Shown here piece after piece: positions 45,775-56,966 of a stretch of 64,000 nucleotides of DNA. The translations under genes were made by a program, and so were the position numbers. Origin of the DNA: Pseudeuparius sepicola (taxonomy: Eukaryota; Arthropoda; Insecta; Coleoptera; Anthribidae); contig OY987298.1 of assembly GCA_963920635.1 (NCBI GenBank), forward strand, positions 61,175,949-61,239,948, given 5' to 3'. The notes under the pieces were generated by a model. It was not told the DNA's origin, did not search any database, and worked only from the letters and a program-made list of their open reading frames with translations. The first letter of the stretch is position 1. Each line of letters starts with the position of its first letter.

Positions 45775-46714
45775 TCCAATAAGATGGACCGTTCCACAGG
45801 AAACTAAAATGAGACTAAAACAAACAATACAGCATACAGCGTGGGAAATCAGCGGCGGCGATTACTTTATTGTGCTGGAGTGTAGTATATTTAGTGCGCT
45901 GTGCTGACGCCGAGTATATCGGCAATGTTTAGAGGTGACGTATTGCGATGGGCGTGTCTTGTGCTAGCGTGAAGTATATTTAGTAAAATCGCGCCCCAGG
46001 TAGGGATGCCGCGAGACACGAGACGTCTCGTCTCGTCTCGAAGTCGTTTTGTCTCGTCTCGAGAGCATTTTGTCTCGAAATTCGAGACGAGACGAGATAA
46101 AATCCTTCGAGACAAGCTCGAGACGAGACGAGACATCTCGAAAAATGTTAATGACTTAAAACGATTTAAACAACTGTTAATAATAATAATAATATTTTAA
46201 ATTTTAATTAATAAAAAACAGCATTATATAATGTGATCTGGTAATACGTACGTACTTAGTTATAAATTGTTAAAATAAAATATAAAACCTTTATTAAAAA
46301 TCTGTATGGTGTTTTACAGTAAAAGAAAAACAAACCAAATTAAATTATTTTATAGTTAAAAAATAAATCAATCTATATAAACTCTAAACTGAAGATAAAT
46401 AAACAAGAATCATAATACTTTTGGCGTAGAATAAAGCATAAATAGGGAAGTTCCACTAATCAAAGTTTAGGTTATCTTTTAAGTGTGTACCATGAGTTAA
46501 GCTTGTTGTGGTAATACATAATAAGTTTCTTACCTACTTCGAAATGTGTGGATAATGTAGATAATTCATTTCAATTCAGTTATGTTTATTCTTATAACCA
46601 ACTAGTAAATTGCGTTCATTATGTTTCATATAAATATAGTGTTATCATTTCCAATATCTCCGATGGTTGCAAGGATTGCGAAATCTGCGATTTTTTAAAT
46701 AAAACACGCTATAT

Positions 46715-47110
46715 ATTATTACATTTTGGATTCCATGTTCAATTCTAGAAATTCCTATACACCATATTCTATAATTATATTTAACTTTTTCCGAGATAAT
46801 TACGCATAAAACGCATTGCACTCACAACCTTTCATAAGTTATTTGCTGACACGAACTGGTCTAACTGGAAACCGAAAAAAATGGCACTTCCGGTTAGACC
46901 GAGAGATAGTGTCAGCAAATAGCTTATGAAAAGTTAAGCTGGGAAAGTGCTTTAACTCAAGTCGTTTGGATTCTACAGGATTCTATACTATACCCAAAAA
47001 TCGCAATTTTCTAACGCGATAAGCTAAAGAAAAAGTTGAAGACTGGTATAGAACATAAATAGGTATGGACATTTCTAGAATTGAACATAAAATACAAAAA
47101 TGTATCTTTG
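46715..47110. mobile_element. Palindromic element nested in the hAT-like element
   Basis: Outer arms (about 46,715-46,800; 46,990-47,110) pair through TTCAATTCTAGAAAT / ATTTCTAGAATTGAA, and a central hairpin pairs TTTGCTGACAC with GTGTCAGCAAA (46,841-46,921). Confidence 0.65.
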
Positions 47111-47260
47111 AATCGACACACTTTTTTGAGCCACCCTGTATACATAAAAAATAATTTTAAAAATGTGTAACTAAAAACAAAGATTGACCGGCCCGAGCGT
47201 TTTTTAAACTAGCATACTAATTGTTGTTGAATTTTTCTCATACTTTACTAATGCACTATA

Positions 47261-47826
47261 CAGGGTGATCACGTGAAATTAGGCCACCCCATAACTTTTT
47301 TACTTTTCAACTTAGAAAAAAAAAATCAAATACAAAAAGTTATAGGGCTGCAACCAGTCTACTTCGCGATATTTTCCGAAATTACACAGGTCTTCCCATA
47401 AAAGTGATACGACGCAAACTTACATTTTTTATGTAGAACACCCTGTAAATTTTTTGATTTCCAGAATCTACATTCTATTCTAATTCCAACGATATTTCTA
47501 TGGCACACTTGACGTTACTGATTTCATTTAATTCAGTCAACGAATATGCAGCCATATCTTCTGAATGGCTGAAGGAAATATACAACATGTAAATATCGTT
47601 GGAATTAGAAAAGAATGTAGATTCTGGAAATAAAAAAATTTACAGGGTGTTCTACTTAAAAAAATTCAAGTTTGTGTAGTATCACTTTTATGGGAAGACG
47701 TGAATAATTTCTGAAAACATTATGAAATAGACAGGTTTCAGCCCCACAACTTTTGTGTTTGATATTTTTTTCTAAGTTGACAAATAAAAAAGTTATGAGG
47801 TGGCCTAATTTCGCGTGATCACCCTG
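47261..47826. mobile_element. 566-bp fold-back element, TA-flanked
   Basis: CAGGGTGATCACGTGAAATT at 47,261 pairs with the right end (AATTTCGCGTGATCACCCTG, 47,826), TA on both sides. Arms of about 210 bp pair through AGAACACCCTGTAAATTTTT and its inverse. Confidence 0.85.
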
Positions 47827-48012
47827 TAGGTACCTATATTGAAATTAATTTAAACCAAATTAACTCCAGACAAACGAGACAAAACGAGACGAGACAACGT
47901 TTGTCTCATCTCGTCTCGACCCTTGTCTCGTCTCGTCTCGAAAAATATTATCTCGAAATTTCGAGACGAGACGAGACAAGGCCTTATCTCGTCTCGTCTC
48001 GTGGCAACCCTA

Positions 48013-48774
48013 ACCCCGGGTCTAGTTACTTTTCTGTCAATGTGTACAAAAGTAAAACTAGAAAAATATCCCTTAGTATGTCAAGGCAGATGATTTTGCC
48101 GAAGACAGCTGTATGCTGTATAGTTTGAGATGCAACGATATGCTTACTAAAAACTTAATCTAATTTGTTGAATGTGTATTTCATATCATTCTCAGGTATG
48201 GGAGCATGTTCTAGAATGATTGTACATTGTACACATGTCGTTTTTCTCCGATCGCGACTGCAGGGGACGGGCCAGAATATTGAAACATCTGAAATAAATG
48301 ATGCCGACACAAAGATAGAAGGTATATCGAAGCCAAATCCAGGGGCGCACTTACCAAAATATACAATCAAGGTGACATTAAAGAGTATTATCATTATCCA
48401 TAACTTTTACAAATAATGACCTCATCTTAGATTTAGATTACTGACTACTTTTGATTCGATGGATAATTCGTGCAAGAAAATCATACTCTCATCATTTTAT
48501 GGTACTAAAAAGTGTACCTAGATTTTAGTTTTTCGGCTATGTACTTACTAATTGTACCGACATACATGCATAAAATGATTGAGCCAATTTTGTTTTGATC
48601 GCTAGGAAGTGCCTTCGACAGTCACTTGATTTTCGTTTTTTACGTAAATATTTTGCACAAATTGCTAAGGAAATTGGTAACTTTTTCTGATAAACTTATT
48701 TCGTCATAACCCGTAGACTCTCTTCAGTTGATACATATGCAAATAAACAGTAAAACTCGCAAAAGTCAAAAAAC
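48013..48774. other. Gene-free stretch
   Basis: Open frames on both strands around 48,160-48,420 overlap and are unrecognised. Nothing else supported. Confidence 0.4.
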
Positions 48775-49250
48775 TTGTGCGCGCGTAGCCACAGCTCCTC
48801 CATAGGGGCCGCGGTGGCGACGTTCGTAGCGTCGCCGAACTATTCAGACTGCATGTTTTTCTGCCTTCGATCAACCTTGGTTCGAATCGAGCTCGAGGCA
48901 GACTGCACGCGCACATGTCTTTATAGAAAAACACCGCTGATGGCCAAGAGCGCTGGACAAATTGTGGATTCATGGCAATGCGCGTTAATAGCTTTATCAG
49001 TGTAATTTACTAATTATTGTCCTACACTCACTGGGATTACTACGGGTTTTCAGGGTTTTCCGTAGTACTTAAGCGAATGCTATCCTAGTTCCATCGGGAA
49101 ACGTCGACCCTAGCCGCAAATGGCAACGAAGACAAATAATAATAATTGCCCCCCTCCCCCGCACAAGCATCAGTTGCTTCTGGGGCACTCCTAGTTTGGA
49201 GTATTGTAAGGGTGAGAATAATTGTTATTATTATTATTATTACATGTATA
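48775..49250 (+). repeat. SINE, plus-strand copy
   Basis: A GC-rich head (GGGGCCGCGGTGGCGACG) is followed about 80 bp later by GGTTCGAATCG (48,889-48,899), a close match to the RNA polymerase III B box, then by the body AACACCGCTGATGGCCAAGA and a tail GTTTGGAGTATTGTAAGG with (ATT)n ending at about 49,243. Presence of two further copies (34.0 kb, 20.8 kb) in other orientations shows it is dispersed. A tRNA-derived origin is likely but the A box is not clear. Confidence 0.65.
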
Positions 49251-49489
49251 GTGCTCCAGATTATTGGTGCTCCCACTACCCACCGCCAACAACCCAGAGT
49301 CGAGACTATACAAATAATATGAATATATACAAATCCTACGTAAGTTATAAACAGACAACTCTTTGTAGCTGAATGTAAATAAAATACAAATAAATTATCT
49401 AAATATAAACAGAAATATAACATAACTCAACATATTTGTTTGCATTAATAATAGAAGAGATATCATCTCTTATCGAAGTAGACTTTGTC

Positions 49490-49775
49490 ATGAGGAAATA
49501 ATCATTTTCTGCCTACATAAAGTGCCTTTTCTGTGCAAGATACGGGAAAATTTTTCAGGACAGAAAATTATGCCCATGCACAAAGTTTTAGACTAATTGG
49601 CCTACTTTGATTTTTTTAATTTTCAATTTTTCAATAGGCAAGGTGCCTTTCCTGTGCAGGATACAGGAAATTTGTATTCAACGACTTTCTTTAATATAAA
49701 AGTTTTGCGTAGCTATAACACATAAAAGGCATACTTTGCGTACATGCAGAAAATGATGTTTTCCTAGTGCCAAGG
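49490..49775. mobile_element. Degenerate fold-back element
   Basis: AATCATTTTCTGCCTACATA near 49,500 pairs imperfectly with GCAGAAAATGATGTTTTCCT at about 49,747-49,766, and a block on GTGCCTTTCCTGTGCA is present in two orientations between them. Confidence 0.45.
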
Positions 49776-50925
49776 CCTATTTTGATTACAGAAATTACTT
49801 TTAAATCAAGCGAGACTGCATGGAGCCCAAATTGTCAAATTTCAACTCACATTTTGTATTGTCTTTTACACCTCTTGTTAATCTTATGTTAAGACACACT
49901 GTAGGTATATACGGTGTTATCAGGTTGTGCATTTTATAGTAGACTATGCAAATTTGAGCAAAATTGCCATCCAATAATAATTATTGCCCACCGAGATTTA
50001 GTTTCACTTTTAAGGACTTAATATATCCCTTGATCCGGATCTGTACGCAAAAAGAAAAACATTGCAATGGGTCCAATAGTTCTATGAGTAGAATATCGGC
50101 ATATCCTATATCGGAAGGCGGTACCTACCTTTTTATTTCATAAAATTTCAATCGCCTTTAATAATATTATTGTTCTTTTCAGTTCCCCACGCATGAAATG
50201 GGTGTTGTCCTTTTTTCTCATTCCCACTGGCTACGCTCATGGGAGAAGTGTAAGAATAGAATGGCAAAGAAGTAAATTGAACGGCAAAGAAATAAATTGA
50301 TTAAATGCCCGTCGAAAGTGATAGTATAGACGAGAAGGAGCAATCTGCTTCACTGTATATAATATTGTTTTGGTTGTTTATTTATAAAAAGTAAAAGTAG
50401 GAAATGGCTATAAATTTTGTAAAAGCGACTCCACCCAACTATCTGCAAATATGTTGTAATTTTTTTATTCTAATGGGCTATCGGTAAGCCTATCATCGTG
50501 CATTCATAATTATGGCATGTTATTACTGAACCAGTTTAAATAGTTGTCCGCTTCCGCTGAGAGTAGAAAGAATAATTGTCAAACCTGCGTTCGTTCGCAT
50601 ATTTACTAATGAAGGTTGATTTAATTTTATTGATCTTATAAACTTTCCAAACGGCGAGAGGAAATCAAGAACAACATTTTTATCTCTAGGATTTGGTGCA
50701 GACCTAACAATTTGTATTTCTGAAAAAAATCATAGTACCTATATACTATATACTTAAATTTCTGCTGCTGAAGGCAATTAGAGTGTATACTTGAACATAA
50801 TGTACAAGATTAACATAATGAACATATTTTGTTATAGTTAAACACCACTTATTTTAATTCATTCTTTTATAATGTGAGCTTCCTGTGAGCATGCACCTGT
50901 ATGCTACGTGTCGGCGGTGTCGCGC
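49776..50925. other. Gene-free stretch
   Basis: Nothing recognised. Confidence 0.4.
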
Positions 50926-50928
50926 GTC

Positions 50929-50953
50929 TATAAAGGCAGTGACGTCACACGTG
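50929..50953 (+). promoter_or_regulatory. TATA box, CRE and E-box cluster
   Basis: TATAAAG (50,929-50,935), TGACGTCA (50,940-50,947) and CACGTG (50,948-50,953) lie within 25 bp in a GC-rich island of about 100 bp. No open frame or splice donor follows at once, so the transcript is unknown. It may be an LTR promoter or that of a host transcript. Confidence 0.35.
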
Positions 50954-51244
50954 CTAGCTTCGACTAGGGAAGCATTTTAGAGCCACTCCTAGTTCTTTGT
51001 TTCTACTTTGTATTTATTTGGACAAGAATTTTTTAAGCAGTTTCATGATTAGACTATGGATTTTCGTTACCTACGAAAATTAGTAAACGAGTATATATTC
51101 ATTCCAAAATAAAAGAAAAATATATTTTAAAACTACATTCACGTGCAAAATAAGTATTTTCTAAACGATTTTTATAGAAATTATTTTGTGTCAATTGATT
51201 TACTGTAAAATTGTATCAGAGAAATGACATACACACATATTATA

Positions 51245-51767
51245 CAGCGAGCACGTAAAGGTTGGAATAAATTCGGTAAAATGTTGTACTGTTCGATTAA
51301 AAATTAAGCCGGCTTAAAAATGGAACTGTGCAATAAATAAGCACTACAATGTAGTACAGTCATGTAATAAAGAAATGTCTAAAAACTTAATAATTTATGT
51401 TAAATTTAAAATTTATGAAAAAATTTTGTATGTGGTTTATTTGCCTCTTCTAGAGGCCTCAGCAACTAAACTCCACATGAGTCATAAAAAGTTGAACTTC
51501 AGTGCCTTGGTACATAAATAACTATTATTATTTGCGTACAGATACAAAAAAAAGTGCATTATTTTTTAATGGCGCTCTCAAAAATAGTGGTTGCCATTTA
51601 AAAAATATTTAGATGACGTCTTAGCTTGGTTAGCAATGACGTCACAAGAACGACAAATATGTCAAAATATGCGCCTTTCAAAATTATCTTGGCGTGTCGA
51701 AGCGTTTTTTTTTAATCGCACAATACAACATTTTACCGAATTTATTCAAACCTTTACGTGCTCACTG
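51245..51767. mobile_element. 523-bp Tc1/mariner-type MITE with a nested palindromic MITE
   Basis: CAGCGAGCACGTAAAGGTTG at 51,245 pairs with the right end ending CGTGCTCACTG at 51,767 over about 60 bp with few mismatches; TA lies on both sides. A left-truncated copy of the palindromic MITE (51,429-51,515) lies inside. Confidence 0.85.
51429..51515 (+). mobile_element. Palindromic MITE, left-truncated copy
   Basis: Shares TGTGGTTTATTTGCCTC, CCACATGAGTCATAAAAAG and CTTCAGTGCCTTGGTACAT with the copies at 13,296-13,389 and 28,719-28,838. The same flank, AAATAACTATT, follows all three copies. Confidence 0.8.
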
Positions 51768-51784
51768 TATACTACATATATATA

Positions 51785-52990
51785 CACAGTACGGTCACCG
51801 CCCTGACAGATATATGTGACGATTACTTGCGTGCTATAGATAAGTCTTGTGTTACAACTGCGGTTATGCTTGATCTGAGTAAGGCGTTTGATTGCTTAGA
51901 TCATCGCCTGCTGCTCGCAAAACTTCGTTACCTTGGTTTGAATGAAACAGCTATAAAGTGGTTTCGTCATTACTTGTCTTTCTGGTCGCAAAAAGTTAAA
52001 GTGGGAAATGCGGTGTCTGACGAGAGAGAGCTTATTAAAGGAGTGCCTCAGGGCTCAATACTGTGTCCGGTGCTTTTTACCTTGTATATGTCGGACCTTA
52101 GTACAGTTATCAGTTATATAGCTCAATACACTCATATGCCGATGATACGCAGATCTACTTATCTTATCACCCGGATGATCACATTGAAGCAAATCTCAGG
52201 TTATCCTCAGATCTAAGCAGGGTTAATTAATGGTTTAATAGTAACGGTTTGAGTGTTAACTCAAAAAAATCGCCTGTGATAACGTTCGCCTCTAAGAGAA
52301 GTAAATACAATATTGCTGTTATTAAGTTGTATATAGATGGTCAGGAGTTGGAGCATGTATCATATGCGGCGTTGAGATCACTTTATAGTTTTAGAAACAT
52401 CCTCCCTAGAAAGTGTAAAAGTAGACTGTCAGATGCCCTAATTCTGAGCAGGATTGAGTATTGCGACCTAATATACGGTCCTTGTTTGTCCCAGTTGGAG
52501 GCATATAGATTGCAAAAAGTGCAAAACGCTTGCGTCCGTTTTATTGTTGGGATGCCGAGAAGGGAGCATATTACTCCGCACATAAAAATGTTGGGCTGGC
52601 TTACCATGCGTCAAAGATGGCTTCTGCATTTGGCCTGCCTCACTCACATAGTGTTACTGAAAGGAATACCTGTTTATCTTAAAGCCAAGTTGTGTCCGAG
52701 AGACCATAATGCAAATTTACGGTTTGTATGATACAGTTTGAACATGCCTAGTCACCGCATCTCCCAGTTTAGGGGATCTTTTTCATATATGAGTTCCCAT
52801 ATTTTTAATAAAATACCGAGCACCATTAAGATTCTGCCTTTGACTTGTTTTAAGAGAAAAATTAAGCCACTTATGTCTGCGATCTTTTGGGCTAAGTGTT
52901 GTATTGTGTGTTTTTTACCTGTTTCCCTCTTACTTTTATTGTTCATTTTACTTGCGTATGGTGGTTATGCTTTGCTCACTTTTAGTTGTT
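51785..52990 (+). pseudogene. Jockey-like LINE reverse transcriptase, truncated and broken
   Basis: The first frame encodes RT motifs A and B: MLDLSKAFDCLDHRLLLAKL and GVPQGSILCPVLF. A frame change near 52,110 precedes the catalytic YADD box (SYADDTQIYL from 52,132), a stop occurs at 52,225-52,227, and a deletion of perhaps 30-40 codons joins LEHV to YAALRSLYSFRN at about 52,350. The thumb and C-terminal region follow (IEYCDLIYGPCLSQLEAYRL; RREHITPHIKMLGWLTMRQR), and after another stop the last part continues to about 52,990 (HIFNKIPSTIKIL). The endonuclease domain is missing, as in a 5'-truncated LINE, and the start abuts the MITE ending at 51,767. Confidence 0.85.
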
Positions 52991-53990
52991 AGGTTTTAAA
53001 GTTCTGATAATGCTATATTATATTTTTGTTAAATATGACGATTTCGCTAACCACTGATGGCTTCCAGAAATGCCAGAATCCTGAATCCGCTAATAATTAA
53101 AGCGCAGCATTGCGCTCTTGAGTTAGTTTAGTGGACGGTGGACACCTTAGTAGTGATTAATATGAAAGATATGTAATGCTCTTACTGGAGTATCTATACG
53201 TTTAAACTTTCAGAGTTTCAATAGACGACAATAAAAATCAAGATCTGAAACTTTTAAACTCGCTAGTACGAATTGTCCTTGTTCTATTAAATAAGTCTGT
53301 TCAAGTTGAAACACTTGCGAGTTATATCTGCAAAAGTTTCATGTGTAATAACTAACATTGTCGCAACTTTTAAAAGTATTTAAACTAAAGTTAGGTACTT
53401 TTATATTTTTAGCCATAAAATGCGGCAGAAAGATTTAGCAAACTCTGAGGGAATTCAGAATAAAATACAAAAATGTTTGCATATTAATAAAAATTTATTT
53501 AGAATTTTATAAAAGTCTGATATTAATAATGGTTGAGACAAAAAATGCAAAACCCTTGTTTGTTGGGTAGTGTCATTCTTCTGCTATTTGTTTAATTTCT
53601 CAATAATTTCGGCCAATATTTTCTTGTAGAATATTAGTTTTAATAGTTCGTAGTTAAATAGTTTGCTAGAAACAGTACCGCAAAGAATTAACGCCCAAAA
53701 TAACCTCAGAAATGGCATTTGGAAGCAACTATTTCACTGTAAACTATTAAAACCTTGTCGTTTTGTTTCCTCCAAGGTCGTGCAGGCAATCAGTTTTTTA
53801 TCTTCACCTACAGGGACAAAGGGTATAAAGTACGAAAAAAAGGAAGAAATCAAAGTTGTAGATTTTCAGGTGTAAGCAAATCAAATGAAACAATATTTTT
53901 ATATCGTTGTTCCATTAAAAAAGACATATGTATGTTGTATGATCCATATTGTTCTCGACATTGCGATGCTCTTCTGTACAATGTCATATA
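52991..53990. other. Gene-free stretch
   Basis: Presumably LINE 3' sequence at first, then unassigned AT-rich DNA with no recognised structure. Confidence 0.4.
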
Positions 53991-54794
53991 CAGGATGATT
54001 TTTTTTTGGTCTACCACCGCGATTTTCTCGCTCATTTTACGGCCTACAAAAAAAAACAAGAATGTGGCAATTTTGGACAACTAAGTGGTGCTGCAAAATA
54101 AATTGGCATCCAGGGCCAACTTGTCGCGCAATATTAAAGAAACCTCATATTGAGCAAAATTATTAATGGCCGTGGAATGCTAATTTTAAGAGACAGAGAA
54201 AAACTGTTATATTGAAAATTGATGGCACTGAGAAGCTTTATCCACCCAGGTGCTCGGATAGTTTCAGCAAATTACACAGGGTCTTCGGCTCTCTTGAGAC
54301 CATGAAAATTTTTGTCGATTTTAGGTTTTTTAGTACACCGCGAAAAGTTGGGTATGGAGGCCCATTCCTTTTTTAATGTGACCAAAATTGCCATATTTTG
54401 TTTTATTACATATTTTCTGTGCGTCCCAAAATAAGCGAGAAAATCGCTTAATAAGAAATAAACAAATAAAAATTCATAGCCTCAAGAGAGCCGAAGACCC
54501 TGTGTAATTTTCTGAAACTATCTGAGTATCTGAGTGGATAAAGCTTCTCAGTGCCATCAATTATCAATATAAAAGTTTTTCTCTGTCTCTTAAAATAAAC
54601 ATTCCACGGTCATTAATAGTTTTGCTCCATTTGAGGTTTTTTTAATATTGCGCGACAAGTTGGCCATGGATGCCGATTTTTTTTGCAGCACCACTTAGCT
54701 GTCCAAAATTGCCACATTTTTGTTTCTTAGGTTTTTTTTGTAGGCCGCAAAATGAATGAGAAAATCGCGGTGGTAGACCTAAAAAAATCATCCT
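53991..54794. mobile_element. Fold-back family C, complete, TA-flanked
   Basis: CAGGATGATTTTTTTT at 53,991 is the inverse of AAAAAAATCATCCTG ending 54,794; TA flanks both. Arms of about 300 bp pair through CAGTGCCATCAATT, ACACAGGGTCTTCGGCTCTC, GCGCGACAAGTTGGCC and their inverses. It is the reference for copies at 25.2, 35.4 and 37.2/38.4 kb. Confidence 0.85.
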
Positions 54795-56184
54795 GTATAA
54801 CCAAAAGGTAATACGCTTGAAATTTAGAACTTTCTTTTGTTGTTTCTTCAATTTCAAAAATAAAAGCTATGTTTGGTTATTTTTTACGTAGAATTCATTG
54901 GTATTGGTAGATATATATATATATATAGAGATATTGCTTTTGATTAGTGTTAGAGTTCAGCGGCCCTTATAAGAACACCGGGAGGCCATTATTTGATAGA
55001 TGCGCAATAGAACATATTATTAGCTCCACCCCTTAGCAACCACGATATTTGCATGGCAACGACGGGCATCATTGGCATATCTCTATGCAAGCGATAAAAA
55101 TGTTAATTATAAAACTATTTATTTTTCTATAAGCGTAATAGTATAGATCTACATAAAAACACCTGTTAAGGATTAATAAATTTTATTATTCTTATTTGCT
55201 ATTGGGCATTGGCAAATCATCAAGTAAATGTTCCTTCTTGATTTGCAATGCTTATTATATTTTCATCGTGTTGGCAAATTTTGTTCCAATCATCCGCCGT
55301 AATTTCTGCAAATATTTTTCTTGTTAAATTCTTATGATTCTGTAAATACAAACCCAAAATGGCAGGTAAATTCAGTCCAAGCAGCGACGATGCAGGGAGA
55401 CAATTAATAAACAGTTTTGGTAGTTTATAAATACTGTAGGCCTACTAAAATGTTACAAATTAAAAATTAGTCATCTAACATTCTACATATTTTCGCAAAA
55501 CAAAAATATAAATTACTTGAAATTTCGGTGCTTTGGACGTACTCATTTCGCATGCCGCTGGGTCGGTTGTAGGGTTGCCAGACGGCCCCAGACGTCCCGA
55601 TTTTTTCGGTCCCGATATCGGAGGTTTTGTCCCGTGTCCCGACGGACTATACATACGTCGGGACGCTAATTGTCCCGATTTCACTATGGGTAAAATATTT
55701 ATTCAGAAATTGGGAATATTAGTAGGTAGGTGCTGCTGGCAACAATGTGTGAGCCTGACCGTCAGCCAATATGGTTTTAAAGAAAAAATCCCAAATGTGT
55801 CCAATCCCAACCAAAGGTTTTCTTTAATTTAAAAAGGCTAACTAAATAAGATATAATTTGAACCATCCTCTATCAGAAAATATTTCACTATATAGGTACA
55901 CTGAATTTACTTAAAAAATTACAAAAACGCATGTTAATTTTTTATTTTTTGGGTGTTTGGGAATTTAAATAATATATGTAAGAAATAATATAAGAAATCA
56001 ATAATCACCCATCTCCGAAACAAATTTCAATAAGAATACTTGACTTGCGACACTGGGGTGAGAAAAACGTATTTTATGAAAAAATTAACTAGATAACTAT
56101 AGTTATTACTAGACAATGTATAAATGTAATTTATGTAATTTATACGTTTCTAAACTGTTTATATTAATTTATATATTTGTTCTA
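54795..56184. other. Gene-free stretch with one hAT-like tip
   Basis: A (TA)n run lies at about 54,908-54,927. At 55,572 the sequence TAGGGTTGCCAGACGG, rich beyond it in GTCCCG/CGGGAC (six copies to 55,680), looks like a hAT terminus with subterminal repeats, but no matching right end is seen. Confidence 0.45.
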
Positions 56185-56451
56185 CAGGCAGGCGGAAAAT
56201 CAAATTATCCGCACTGATATTAGTGCGAAAAATTCACATTTGCCTCACTATATGTATATAGTGTAGAAAATATTGTCCGCTCCGCCCTAGTGCGGAAATA
56301 TTTTCCACATTATTTAATGTTAAATACCTAAACAATCAAACTTACTGGTGCAGCAGAATCCACAGCAGAAACCATTATTGTCAGTACCAACATCCAACAA
56401 AATCAAAACAGTTATTCAACGAGAAAGAATGGTTTATTTTCCGCCCGCCTG
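56185..56451. mobile_element. 267-bp MITE, TA-flanked
   Basis: CAGGCAGGCGGAAAAT at 56,185 and ATTTTCCGCCCGCCTG ending 56,451 are inverse with one mismatch; TA lies on both sides. Confidence 0.8.
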
Positions 56452-56966
56452 TAGAAAAATAATTATTATTCCTAACCTAACACTTGCGGCAAATCCATGC
56501 CTTTCCGCAAAAATGGATTTTATGCACTTGTTAGAAAATAGCTATTTTATTTACATTCAGAAAATAAACCAGTATCGACAAGTCGAAAAATCGCGCACAT
56601 CGCGGACATCCAAACTTTTCAAAATAGATCGTTTTAGAAGGGTAAATTAATAAAGCAATCGTATCCGTGAAATATTCTCAACAAAAACCACACATGTCGT
56701 AAATTTTTATTCATAAATTTATTATCGAGAGCTATTTTGCCCTTATATAGTCCGGTGCAATTAGAGATTAATATATGGGTAAGCTGGAACAAATTTTCAT
56801 AAAGCTGGGGCCACCGGGAATAAGGTATACCTACCTAGTACTAGTCGTCCCTTTTAGGTAGGTACTAAAAGTCCCCCTAGTGTCCTCTTATTCAACAACG
56901 TACCTCAATCGCTCCGCCATCTTCAAAAACCGAACTTTCCCACGAACTGCGTTTTAATTAAAAAAC
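56452..56966. other. Gene-free stretch
   Basis: Nothing recognised apart from an inverted pair of TACCTACCTAGTAC / TAGGTAGGTACTA near 56,830-56,870. Confidence 0.4.

Larger units (their letters stand above)
46001..48012. mobile_element. 2.0-kb hAT-like element with GAGAC-rich ends
   Basis: TAGGGATGCCGCGAGAC at 46,001 and the inverse of the right end, TAGGGTTGCCACGAGAC (48,012), are terminal repeats; TAGGG fits the hAT YARNG rule. The 8-bp flanks GCCCCAGG and ACCCCGGG agree at six of eight positions and are plausibly a diverged duplication. Both ends carry about 130 bp packed with GAGAC/GTCTC pentamers in both directions. Two fold-back elements are nested inside; no transposase is present. 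Confidence 0.75.

Noticed and set aside
46012..48005. GAGAC repeats as a CRISPR array or satellite
   Set aside because: The repeats have no spacers, occur as two inverted blocks, and mark the ends of a hAT-like element.
48775..48900. Functional tRNA gene
   Set aside because: Only a B-box-like sequence is present; there is no acceptor stem or anticodon arm, and other copies show it is a SINE.
56348..56650. 100-residue frame as a gene
   Set aside because: Its first third lies inside a MITE and no domain is recognisable.
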